From NORP233 sp050186825 (GTDB lineage: Bacteria > Planctomycetota > J058), in NCBI GenBank assembly GCA_050186825.1, contig JBFWYD010000017.1:1-64000 (forward strand): DNA of 64,000 bases, written 5' to 3'. A model generated the notes under the pieces. That model made no database searches. It was not told the origin of the DNA and saw only the letters and a list, made by a program, of their open reading frames with translations. Position 1 is the first letter of the stretch; each line of letters begins with the position of its first letter. The position numbers and the translations under genes are program-made. This document shows positions 8,201-18,356 of this stretch, piece by piece.

Positions 8201-8993
8201 CCAGCTGGCCCAGGCGGACCGTGCTGCGCTGGCCGCTCTGCTCGCGCTGCGCGATCACCACCTCGCGCAGCTCGCTCAGCTCGCGCAGCTCGTTCAGCGT
8301 GCGCACCCGGTACTCGAGCTTGCCCTCGGTCAGGGTGCCGCCGGCCAGGTTCACGCTCTCGGCGGCCAGGCGGGTCGAGACCTCGTCCAGGGTCACGCCC
8401 GCGAGCTCCGCCGCGCGCGGATCGACGAAGACCAGCACCTCCTCCTCGAGCCCGCCCTGGACGCGCGCCGCCGCCACGCCCTCCAGCCGCTCGAGCGCGG
8501 GCTTGACCCGCTCCTCCGCCAGCCGCCGGAGCGAGATCAGCCCCTCCTCCCCGCGCGCCTGGCGCGGGGTGAGGGCCACGCGCAGGATCGGCTCCTGGCC
8601 GGGGTCGAAGCGGAGCACGCGCGGGGTCTCGGCGCCCTCGGGCAGCTCGACCTGCTGGAGCTTCTCGCGCACCTCGAGCGCGGCCACGTCCATCCGCGTG
8701 CCCCAGCGGAACAGGAGCGAGACGCGGCCCTGCCCGCCGATGCACACCGAGCGCAGCCGGGCCAGGCCCTGCGTGACCGAGACCGCGTCCTCGACCGGGC
8801 GCACGATCAGGGTCTCGACCTCCTGGGGCGAGGCGCCCGCGAAGGGGACCTCGATCGTGATCGCCGGGTAGGAGAGGTCGGGGAGCAGGTCGAGCGGGAC
8901 CCCGCGCAGCGAGAGCAGCCCGAACAGGAACACGCCCAGCGCGGCCATGGTCGTGGCCACCGGGCGGCGCACCGTGAGGCTCGCCATGCTCAT
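5277..8993 (-). CDS. RND efflux transporter (HAE1/AcrB-like) with a ~200-residue inserted loop
   Basis: 1238 residues; a normal member has about 1040. The N-terminus (SLTVRRPVATTMAALGVFLF, first helix) and helix 4 with VDNAIVVLES carrying the proton-relay Asp identify an inner-membrane proton-driven drug or metal exporter. Periplasmic porter and docking segments occur twice as usual, and the C-terminal half ends NNAILLVDRVNQLRREEG and MTTATTVLGLLPL. Residues ~435-633 (DNA ~7093-7690), in the cytoplasmic loop between helices 4 and 5, are a Ser/Asp/Glu/Gly-rich low-complexity insertion made of hexamer arrays and inverted 43-nt repeats that also occur between genes at 32 kb. The frame is kept. 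The ATG overlaps the stop of the upstream RND gene (ATGA). No periplasmic adaptor or outer-membrane channel gene is nearby. Confidence 0.9.
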   Translation of the reverse strand: MSMASLTVRRPVATTMAALGVFLFGLLSLRGVPLDLLPDLSYPAITIEVPFAGASPQEVETLIVRPVEDAVSVTQGLARLRSVCIGGQGRVSLLFRWGTRMDVAALEVREKLQQVELPEGAETPRVLRFDPGQEPILRVALTPRQARGEEGLISLRRLAEERVKPALERLEGVAAARVQGGLEEEVLVFVDPRAAELAGVTLDEVSTRLAAESVNLAGGTLTEGKLEYRVRTLNELRELSELREVVIAQREQSGQRSTVRLGQLAEVRRGSAERQVITRLDGAEAIEVAVFKASGQNTVAVAEAARARLEELSRKGGLLTDVRWVVTSDQSAFIRSSLDDLTSTAWTGGVLAVLVLLLFLRDLRATLTIAFAIPLSLVATFLLMRGFGVTLNVMSLSGIALAIGMLVDNAIVVLESIAAERARVEEELRSGEGVGLRSEGGGAEAGTGTGTGTDSQALAPQAEGPGAAAAVLLSAEAQRRRGAEGPSQEQARDSEAPDSQTTATEAGGTGAAQALLLSAEIAESAEIARSERGGDSAAQSDRDERTGTGTEIPMSDSDSPSDSKSRPRPHPPISADSAISALSNNAVANPRDPGLATRPGSESPVSASVSGSDSDSDSASDSTPAPTPASDADSVVRGTELVSAAVIASTLTTLSVFLPVAFVEGVASRLFADQAYTIVFALAASLVASLSVIPMLAATRVLETPLRWLGYLVELLLTPLRWLHALAWGAVDRAYPRVLGGALRRPVLVLALATIATGVALERVTRLGADFLPDMHPGLVNLELSLPRGASLDQTDGTLERVAAAAREVEGVEAAFATAGAISRPGEPDELRESVGQLLVRLKPGAGAEGEARAIAALRARVGEEPGLLAPVFRKAGLVSVRTPLEVLVEGRDLVALEKAAERVVARLSQVPGLTDLRSSARGGRPEVRIGLDRRKLAQYELDAARVSAALELAVRGKVSTDLVRSDRELPIRVMLAPDARATVRDLERVIVSPAGAPPITLRSVGEVVVERGPAEIRREGQRRVAVVSAEVQGRDLAGAAEDARAALRDLELPPGTFAHLGGSAEELGDAFRGLAFAIGMAILLVYLVLAAQFESFLHPLIILGAVPLAGAGAALGLWLTHTPVSVVVLIGVVVLAGIVVNNAILLVDRVNQLRREEGWALDLALLQAGRDRLRPIVMTTATTVLGLLPLVLVPGDGAELRAPLAITLISGLTSSTLLTLVAVPCAYRLLEARRASA
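7237..7279 (+). repeat. 43-nt dispersed element, copy 1 (type A flank)
   Basis: It begins GCGTTGTTACTCAGCGCAGA and ends GCGGAGATCG, and is preceded by TTGCGACA. It matches the inverted copy at 7412-7454 at 41 of 43 positions. Confidence 0.85.
7412..7454 (-). repeat. 43-nt dispersed element, copy 2 (type B flank)
   Basis: Inverted relative to copy 1, with a 132-nt spacer. Read on the minus strand it is preceded by AGGAGCTGCGCAG, the flank also found before the copy at 32310. Confidence 0.85.
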
Positions 8994-11900
8994 CGCAGCA
9001 CCCGCGCGGCGAGCCGCCGCAGGTCGAAGCTGGCGGCGAGCACCGCCGGGAGCACCAGCAGGCTGAGCCCGGTCGAGACCGTCAGCCCGCTGGCCACGGC
9101 CAGCCCGATCGGCCCGTAGACCTGCGCCCCGCTGTCGGCCCGGAACACGAGCGGGAACAGGTGCTGGCCCACGACCGGCAGCAGGCCGAGCACGGTCGTG
9201 CCCGCGGTCATCACGATCGGGCGCAGGCGGTCGCGCCCGGCCTGGACCAGCGCCGCGCGCTCGTCGAGCCCCTCGCGCCGCAGCTGGTGCACGCGGTCCA
9301 CGAACACGATCCCGTGGTTGACCACGATCCCGATCAGGATCATGAAGCCGACCCAGGCCATGTCGCCCAGGCGCGTGCCGGTCAGCCAGAAGGCCCAGGC
9401 CACCCCGAGCAGCGCGAGCGGGACGGTGACCGCGATCACCAACGCGTCCAGCAACGACTCGAACAGGCTCGAGAGGACCATCAGCACCAGCACCAGCGCC
9501 AGCGCGGCCATCCACGGGTTCTGGGCCTCGCCCTGGCGCCAGCGGCGCACGTCGCGCGCCACCTCCACCGAGACCCCGCTCGGAAGCGTGAGCGCGCGCA
9601 GCCGCTCCTCCACCCGCCCGCTGACCGTGCGCAGCGAGGCCCCCTCCTCGACCGCGGCCGTGACGGTCACCACGGCCCGGCGATCGACCCGCTCGATCTG
9701 GAGCGGCGCCGGCACGGGGCCGAGGGTGGCCACCGAGCTCAGGCGCAGGGTCTCGGCCCCCGCCCCCGTGGCCCCCGGCGTCGCGTCGCGCCCGACGGCC
9801 ATCCGCTTGAGCGCGTCCACCCCCTCCTGGTCGCCGCGCAGGCGGACCACCACGTCCACCTCGCGGTGCCGCGTGCGCAGCCGCGTGACCGCGCGCTCGC
9901 TCAGGGACGAGGCCACGGTCCGCCCGACCCGCTCGGCCGTGACCCCGAAGCGCCCGCCCGCGACCCGGTCGGGGCGGACCTCGATCCCGCCCGAGCCGAG
10001 CGCGTCGCTCGCCTCGACCTCCTCGACCCCGGGCACGCCCTGGAGCGCGAGCGCCACCTGCCGCGCCGGCTCGCGCAGCTCCTGGCTGGCGCGCCCCTGG
10101 ACCTGCACGGCCACGGCCGAGCTGCGCCCGCCGGCGCGCCGGCTCGCGCCCAGGCTGTAGACCACGCCCGCCCGCTCGGGCAGGAGCGCCCGCAGCCGCT
10201 CGCGCACCTCGCCCACCGAGGGGCGGTCGCCCGGGCCATCGTTGAGCAGCAGCTCGACGCTGTCGCCCTCGTCCGGCCCCATCCGCCGGTGACCCTGGCC
10301 GCTGGCGTCCGGGCGCAGGCGGAAGCTCGTGGTCAGCCGCTGGAGGTCGAGCGCCTCGCGCGCGGCCAGGATCCGCCCCTCGAGCTCCCCGAACAGCGCC
10401 TCGCGCTCGGGCGCGCCGAAGGCGTGCGGGACCTGCACCGAGAGCGAGACCTCGCGCGTGACCTCGCCCATGCCCCACGCGCGCTCGACCGTGCTGAAGA
10501 AGCGCGCGATCTGCCAGCCGCAGAGCGGGAACAGGATCAGGACCACCGCCCAGCGCCAGCGCAGGCTGCGCCCGATCAGCCAGCCGTAGGCGCGCGAGAC
10601 CAGCCCCTCAGGCGGCTTCTCTCGCGCCGGCCCCAGGGCCAGCCCGGCCAGCAGGGGCACGACCGTGAGCGCCACCCACATCGAGGCGAACACGGTCACG
10701 CACACCATCACGGCCAGGTCGCGCGTCCAGCGTCCGCCCATGTCGTCGTTGAGGAGCATCGGCACGAACACGATCAGCGAGGTGATCATGCTGGCCGTGA
10801 TCGCCGCGCTGACCTCGGCCGCCCCGCGCGCGGCGGCCTCCTCGGCGGGCAGGCCCAGGTCGCGCAGGCGGACCACGTTCTCGAGGACCACGATCCCGTT
10901 GTCGACCACCAGCCCGATCCCCAGGATCAGGCCCATGATCGAGACCACGTTGAGCGTGGTCTCGATCGCGCCAGCCTGGCGGAGCAGGAAGATCAGCGCG
11001 AAGCCGATCACCACCGAGCCGGGGATGGTCAGCGCCACGATCAGGGTCGGGCGCAGCCGGCGCAGGAACACGAGCAGCACCCCGACCAGGAGCGCGCCGC
11101 CGAACAGCCCGCTCTGGGCGAGGTTGTCCAGGCGCTCCCCGATGCGCGTGGCGTCGTCCGAGATCACCTCGAGGCGGATCCCGCGCGAGAGCGGGCTCGC
11201 GCGCAGCTCCTCCAGCTCCGCGCGCACGCGCCGGCACACCTCCATCGAGTTGCTGCCCGACTCCTTGGAGACGCGCACCGTGAGCGCCTCGCGCCCGTCG
11301 AGGTGCGTGACCTGCTCCACGGGCTCGGTCTCCTCGCGGACCTCGGCCAGGTCGGAGAGGAGGTGCTCGCGGAGCGGCAGCGCGGCCACCGCCTCCGCGT
11401 CGCCCAGCTCGCCCAGCACGCGCACCGAGAGCACCCGCCCGCCCGAGCGCAGGTCGCCGGCCGACACGTTGCGGTTGCGCGTCCGGAGCGCGTCGACCAC
11501 CTCGTTCGCGGTCAGCCCGGCCTGGGCCAGGCGCTCGCGCCGGAGCTCGACCAGGACGCGCCGCCGGGTCAGCCCGCGCACGTCGACGTTGCTGACCCCG
11601 GGCAGGCGCGCCAGGCGCGGGGTCAGGACCTCGTCCACGTAGGCGGGCAGCCGCGCCCGCTCGGCCGGGTCCTCGGCCGCGAGCCGGAACCGGAACACGG
11701 GGCGGTCGCTGCTGCGCCAGCGCCGGACCTCGACCCGGCCCAGGTCCGGCGGGAGCTGGGCCCGGGCCCGGTCGATGCGCTCGCGCACCTCGAGGGCGGC
11801 CTGGTCGACGTCCGCGCCGCTGGCGAGCTCGACCCGCACGGTGGCCCCGTCGGCGCGCGCCGTGGACGAGAGCGACTCGAGCCCGGTCAGCGAGGCCAGC

Positions 11901-12109
11901 TCCTCCTCGAGCGGGCGGCAGATCGTGCGCTCCACCTCGCGCGGCGAGCTGCTCCGGTAGGCGGCCTGGATCGTGAGCGAGCGCCCCTCGATCTCGGGCA
12001 GGTAGGCGACCGGCAGGCGCAGGAGCGAGACCACCCCCAGGACCATGGCCGCGATCAGGCAGGTGGTCGCGGCGACCGGGCGGCGGAGGACGAGCTCGGG
12101 CAGGGTCAC
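8990..12109 (-). CDS. RND efflux transporter (HAE1/AcrB-like)
   Basis: 1039 residues, the usual family length. The N-terminus (LPELVLRRPVAATT) leads into helix 1. Helix 4 reads GIGLVVDNGIVVLENV with the conserved Asp for proton relay; the second half ends with IVVNHGIVFVDRVHQLRREG and MTAGTTVLGLLPVVG, matching the internal repeat of RND pumps. It should pump substrates outward using the proton gradient, as a trimer. The GTG start lies 9 nt after a TACCCT box on the minus strand, which suggests a leaderless transcript. The downstream RND gene overlaps it by 4 nt, so the two are translationally coupled and may form a heteromeric pump of the MdtBC kind (inference). Longer upstream starts run through the promoter region and are unlikely. 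Confidence 0.9.
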   Translation of the reverse strand: MTLPELVLRRPVAATTCLIAAMVLGVVSLLRLPVAYLPEIEGRSLTIQAAYRSSSPREVERTICRPLEEELASLTGLESLSSTARADGATVRVELASGADVDQAALEVRERIDRARAQLPPDLGRVEVRRWRSSDRPVFRFRLAAEDPAERARLPAYVDEVLTPRLARLPGVSNVDVRGLTRRRVLVELRRERLAQAGLTANEVVDALRTRNRNVSAGDLRSGGRVLSVRVLGELGDAEAVAALPLREHLLSDLAEVREETEPVEQVTHLDGREALTVRVSKESGSNSMEVCRRVRAELEELRASPLSRGIRLEVISDDATRIGERLDNLAQSGLFGGALLVGVLLVFLRRLRPTLIVALTIPGSVVIGFALIFLLRQAGAIETTLNVVSIMGLILGIGLVVDNGIVVLENVVRLRDLGLPAEEAAARGAAEVSAAITASMITSLIVFVPMLLNDDMGGRWTRDLAVMVCVTVFASMWVALTVVPLLAGLALGPAREKPPEGLVSRAYGWLIGRSLRWRWAVVLILFPLCGWQIARFFSTVERAWGMGEVTREVSLSVQVPHAFGAPEREALFGELEGRILAAREALDLQRLTTSFRLRPDASGQGHRRMGPDEGDSVELLLNDGPGDRPSVGEVRERLRALLPERAGVVYSLGASRRAGGRSSAVAVQVQGRASQELREPARQVALALQGVPGVEEVEASDALGSGGIEVRPDRVAGGRFGVTAERVGRTVASSLSERAVTRLRTRHREVDVVVRLRGDQEGVDALKRMAVGRDATPGATGAGAETLRLSSVATLGPVPAPLQIERVDRRAVVTVTAAVEEGASLRTVSGRVEERLRALTLPSGVSVEVARDVRRWRQGEAQNPWMAALALVLVLMVLSSLFESLLDALVIAVTVPLALLGVAWAFWLTGTRLGDMAWVGFMILIGIVVNHGIVFVDRVHQLRREGLDERAALVQAGRDRLRPIVMTAGTTVLGLLPVVGQHLFPLVFRADSGAQVYGPIGLAVASGLTVSTGLSLLVLPAVLAASFDLRRLAARVLR

Positions 12110-12118
12110 GGGCGGGAC

Positions 12119-12124
12119 AGGGTA
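12119..12124 (-). promoter_or_regulatory. -10-like TACCCT box, RND operon
   Basis: TACCCT on the minus strand, 9 nt before the GTG at 12109. The spacing fits transcription starting at or next to the start codon. Confidence 0.45.
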
Positions 12125-12230
12125 GCCCGGGCGGCGCGCGCGCGGGCGCGTCTCGGCTGTGTAAAGTCCGCCCCGGCCGTTTGCCTGGGCGCTGCGCGCC
12201 CTCGGTAGCATTCGCGCCCTGGGAGGTCCC

Positions 12231-13670
12231 ATGACCCGCTCGCTGCCGCTGCTCTGCCTCGCGCTCGCGCTCGCGCTCGCCGCGCCCGCCGCCGCCAAGA
12301 CCTCGAAGAAGGACGTCCAGAACGCCTTCAAGACCGGGGACAAGGACAAGGTGCTCGCGGTGCTCAAGGAGGTCGCGGGCTCCCTCGACCGCGACCTGGT
12401 CAAGGCAGTCGTCGAGAACGCCAAGCGCCTGCGCTCGATCGGCGTCTACGAGGACCTCGTCCAGGCCCTGAGCACCGCCTCGGGCGACGCGCTGGACGAG
12501 CTGATCAAGGAGTACAAGAAGGTCAAGAAGGACGGCGCGCTGCGCTTCCTGGTCCTCGACTCGCTCGGCGGCGCCAAGGACGAGCGCGCCGAGGCGCTCC
12601 TGGTCGAGGCCGCGACCAAGGACAAGGACGAGCCGATCCGCGTGCTCGCGATCCGCCAGCTCGGCAAGCGCGCCACGAAGAGCGCGGTCGAGGCCCTGAT
12701 CCCCTTCCTGGGCGAGCTCGAGAAGGCCAAGACCGAGTCCGAGCGCCTGATCCGCGAGGTCAACGGCGCGCTCCAGAACCTGACCGGCGGCGACCTGAGC
12801 GTGGCCGAGGACTGGCGCAACTGGTGGGAGCAGAACAAGGACAAGTTCACGCCCAAGCAGGAGGAGGGCAAGACCGCCGAGCGCGGCAACGTGCTCGACC
12901 GCATGGCCAAGGAGCGGCCGGCCGACCTCAAGTCGATCACGCGCATCAAGGACGGCGAGCTGATCGTGGTCCGGGGCAACGACAAGGTCGAGGACGTGCT
13001 CGACGCGCTCAAGCTCAAGCACAAGCGCATCAAGCGGGACGAGCTCGAGAAGCTCGACCTCGACCCGCAGAGCCAGATCCTGCTGCTCAACTGCCCCGGC
13101 CGCGAGGCCTTCAGCGACGCCGGCGTCCAGAAGGTGCGCGACTTCGTGGTCAAGGGCGGCTACGTGTTCTGCTCCGACTGGGAGCTGGGCAAGACCCTCG
13201 CCAAGGCCTTCCCCGAGGCCTGCCAGTTCCTCAAGGAGGCGCCCAAGGGCGACGTCAAGGACGTGACGATCGTGCCCTTCCCCGAGAGCGCCAGCCACCC
13301 GCTGATGCGCGACGTGTTCCCGCTCAACACCTTCGAGACCGGCGGCTTCGCCTGGAAGCTCGAGGGGCGCAGCCACCTCGCCAAGCAGACCCCGCAGATC
13401 GTGCCGCTCGTGAGCTGCCCCGCGATCAAGGACCAGGGCACGACCATGGTCGCCTTCTGCTTCGCCTACGCCGACCTCAAGGGCGCCGCCCGCCCGGTGA
13501 CCGGCGGCGACATGAAGAAGCTCAAGCAGCCCCCCGGCCAGGTGCTGTGGGTCAGCAGCCACTTCAAGCTCCAGAAGGACCCCAAGAGCGACGGCTTCGC
13601 CCTCCAGCAGCTCCTGCTCAACTTCATCGTCGAGAAGCAGGAGCAGCGCCGCAAGTTCGCGGCCCGGTAG
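12231..13670 (+). CDS. Exported protein with HEAT-like repeats and a DUF4159-like C-terminal domain
   Basis: 479 residues. Residues 1-22 form a classical signal peptide ending APAAA. Residues ~25-200 are alpha-helical, Lys/Asp-rich and contain HEAT-like units (e.g. DEPIRVLAIRQLGKRATK). From about 245 the protein changes to an alpha/beta fold: ILLLNCPGREAF, then VRDFVVKGGYVFCSDWELG, then HPLMRDVFPL. This is the layout of the DUF4159 / glutamine-amidotransferase-like domains found in exported proteins of planctomycetes; the family assignment is inference. Ribosome-binding site GGGAGG sits 4 nt before the ATG. The gene diverges from the RND operon across a ~120-bp region. A structured repeat begins 2 nt after its stop codon. 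Confidence 0.75.
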   Translation: MTRSLPLLCLALALALAAPAAAKTSKKDVQNAFKTGDKDKVLAVLKEVAGSLDRDLVKAVVENAKRLRSIGVYEDLVQALSTASGDALDELIKEYKKVKKDGALRFLVLDSLGGAKDERAEALLVEAATKDKDEPIRVLAIRQLGKRATKSAVEALIPFLGELEKAKTESERLIREVNGALQNLTGGDLSVAEDWRNWWEQNKDKFTPKQEEGKTAERGNVLDRMAKERPADLKSITRIKDGELIVVRGNDKVEDVLDALKLKHKRIKRDELEKLDLDPQSQILLLNCPGREAFSDAGVQKVRDFVVKGGYVFCSDWELGKTLAKAFPEACQFLKEAPKGDVKDVTIVPFPESASHPLMRDVFPLNTFETGGFAWKLEGRSHLAKQTPQIVPLVSCPAIKDQGTTMVAFCFAYADLKGAARPVTGGDMKKLKQPPGQVLWVSSHFKLQKDPKSDGFALQQLLLNFIVEKQEQRRKFAAR

Positions 13671-14263
13671 CTCACGAAGCCGACAGGTCACGCGGGGGCG
13701 CGTCTCCGGAGGTGAGGGGTCCAGGGATGTGACCTCTCGGCTTCGTGACTACCGGGCCCTGGAGATGTGTGATCTGCCAGTGGATCGGGGCGGCGCAGCG
13801 AGGGAGGTAGCGGGAGGTGGGAGTTAATGATCCCACTCCTCCGCTGACGCCTTGCTCTGGAGCGCCATGGCGGAGGGCTGACGCCTTCCCCTGGAGGGCC
13901 AGTGCGAAGGAGTATGGGCTGACGCCGCCGGTTGGAGCGCCAGGGCAGAGAAGGCTGACGCCGCTGGTTGGAGCTCCACGGCGAGAGGCTGCGCTGGGGC
14001 GCCCTGGCGACCTTGGAATGTGGGCTGACGCCGCGGGCTGAGCCGCCATGGCGCAGGGGGAGGGGGCTGACGCCGAAGGGTTGGAGCGCCAGGGCGCAGG
14101 GCTGGCGCCGAAGGTTGGAGCGCCAGGGCGCAGGGCTGGCGCCGAAGGTTGGAGCGCCAGGGCAAGCAGGGAGCGCCAGGGCAGAGGCTCAAGACGTCGG
14201 CGGGTTGGAGGCGGCGAGGCGTTGCTCGGCTCTCGCCTTCTGCGGGGATAGTAGGCTGGGCGC
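13671..14263. repeat. Non-coding region: stop-associated hairpin repeat plus degenerate ~34-bp tandem repeats
   Basis: No credible gene. Arms 13673-13691 and 13729-13747 form a 19-bp inverted repeat with one mismatch around a 37-nt loop; it is one of five related hairpins in the window. A conserved tail (TGGAGATGTGTGATCTGCCAG) follows around 13759-13780. From about 13850 to 14200 runs an imperfect tandem array of GGCTGACGCC / TTGGAGCGCCAGGGC units, with the cleanest copies 34 bp apart at 14090-14165. Open frames here come only from the repeat composition. Confidence 0.75.
14252..14257 (+). promoter_or_regulatory. -10-like TAGGCT box
   Basis: TAGGCT followed by 6 nt and a GTG start. The same box and spacing precede the gene starting at 24075 on the minus strand. 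Confidence 0.5.
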
Positions 14264-17224
<2,961 letters not shown>

Positions 17225-17311
17225 CCCGGAGCCCGTCCCGGCAAGGAGTTCCGTCGCGTCCTGTCCTCTTCTCGGCCAGCGCGCCTCATCTTGTGCAGAC
17301 CTGGCCGCGCC

Positions 17312-17317
17312 GGATAA
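17312..17317 (+). promoter_or_regulatory. Possible -10 box (GATAAT) of the GAPDH operon
   Basis: GATAAT lies about 25 nt before the ATG at 17343. The AGGGAGAG ribosome-binding site lies between them, so unlike most first genes here this one has a leader. Confidence 0.45.
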
Positions 17318-17342
17318 TCCCCGGCCCTCAGGGAGAGACCCC

Positions 17343-18347
17343 ATGGCGGTTCGTATCGGCTTCCACGGCTTCGGGCGCATCGGGCGGAGCGTGTTCCGCG
17401 TCCTCTATGGGCGCAAGGACTTCGACGTGCGGGTGATCACCGACGTGGCGCCGCCCGACAACCTCGTCTACCTGCTCAACTTCGACACGATCCAGGGGCG
17501 CTTCCAGGAGGAGGTCAGCCAGGGCAATGGCCACCTGTTCGTGGGCGGCCGCGCGATCCCGCTCGTGCACAGCAAGGAGCCGGGCGAGGTGCGCTGGCGC
17601 GACTACGACGTGGACGTGGTGGTCGAGGCCAGCGGGCAGTACCGGACCAGCAAGCTGCTCGAGCGGCACCTCGAGGCCGGCGCGCGGCGCGTGATCCTGA
17701 CCGTGCCCCCGCGCGACGCCGAGACCGGCGTGTTCTGCGTGGGCGTCAACGACCACGAGATCGACCGCACCCACAAGATCATCAGCAACGCCTCCTGCAC
17801 CAGCAACGCGCTGGCGCTGGTCACGCAGGTCCTCGACGAGGCCTTCGGGCTGGTGCGCGGCTCCATGACCACGGTGCACGCCTACACCAACGACCTGCGC
17901 CTGGCGGACGTGCCGCATCACGAGATCCGCCGCTCGCGCGCCGCGGCCGAGAACATCATCCCGAGCCGCACCTACGCGGTGAAGGTCGTCTGCGACCTGC
18001 TCCCGCACCTCCAGGGGCGCCTGAGCGGCATGGCCCTCAACGTGCCCGTGCCCGACGGCTCGGTGATCGACCTCACCTGCCGGATGCGCCGCCCGGTCAG
18101 CCGCGAGGAGGTCAACGGCGCCATGGAGAGCGCCGCCCGCAGCCGCCTCAAGGGCGTGCTCGAGTACTCGACCCAGCCGGTGGTCAGCTCCGACGTGATC
18201 GGCAACAAGCACTCGGCGGTGTTCGACTCGCTCATGACCAACGTGCTGGACGGCCAGCTGGTCAAGACCATCACCTGGTACGACAACGGCTGGGGCTACG
18301 CCAACCGCGTCGTCGACCTCATCACCCGCATGGCTGCGACCCTCTAG
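17343..18347 (+). CDS. Glyceraldehyde-3-phosphate dehydrogenase paralogue, divergent phosphate site
   Basis: 334 residues, normal GAPDH length. The NAD-binding GFGRIG, catalytic Cys152 in SNASCTSN and His179 in TTVHAYTND are present, so it should form a thiohemiacetal with an aldehyde and oxidise it using a nicotinamide cofactor. Several positions that bind the substrate and inorganic phosphate differ from the downstream copy and the family: the Thr-Gly pair is Thr210-Tyr211, the usual Arg after GMA is Asn233, CTTN is CTSN, and the C-terminal DNEWGY is DNGWGY. This suggests altered substrate preference, reduced phosphorylating activity, or another role (inference). The ATG has the ribosome-binding site AGGGAGAG. 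A second GAPDH gene starts 9 bp after the stop. Confidence 0.85.
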   Translation: MAVRIGFHGFGRIGRSVFRVLYGRKDFDVRVITDVAPPDNLVYLLNFDTIQGRFQEEVSQGNGHLFVGGRAIPLVHSKEPGEVRWRDYDVDVVVEASGQYRTSKLLERHLEAGARRVILTVPPRDAETGVFCVGVNDHEIDRTHKIISNASCTSNALALVTQVLDEAFGLVRGSMTTVHAYTNDLRLADVPHHEIRRSRAAAENIIPSRTYAVKVVCDLLPHLQGRLSGMALNVPVPDGSVIDLTCRMRRPVSREEVNGAMESAARSRLKGVLEYSTQPVVSSDVIGNKHSAVFDSLMTNVLDGQLVKTITWYDNGWGYANRVVDLITRMAATL

Positions 18348-18356
18348 GAGGACCCC

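Noticed and set aside
8994..10478. A long continuous minus-strand frame upstream of the second RND gene
   Set aside because: It has Ala/Arg/Gly-rich shadow composition and overlaps the well-supported first RND gene in another frame; the true start is the ATG at 8993.
12110..12424. N-terminal extension of the first RND protein
   Set aside because: It would overlap the divergent exported-protein gene and contains the TACCCT box; composition is not that of the family.
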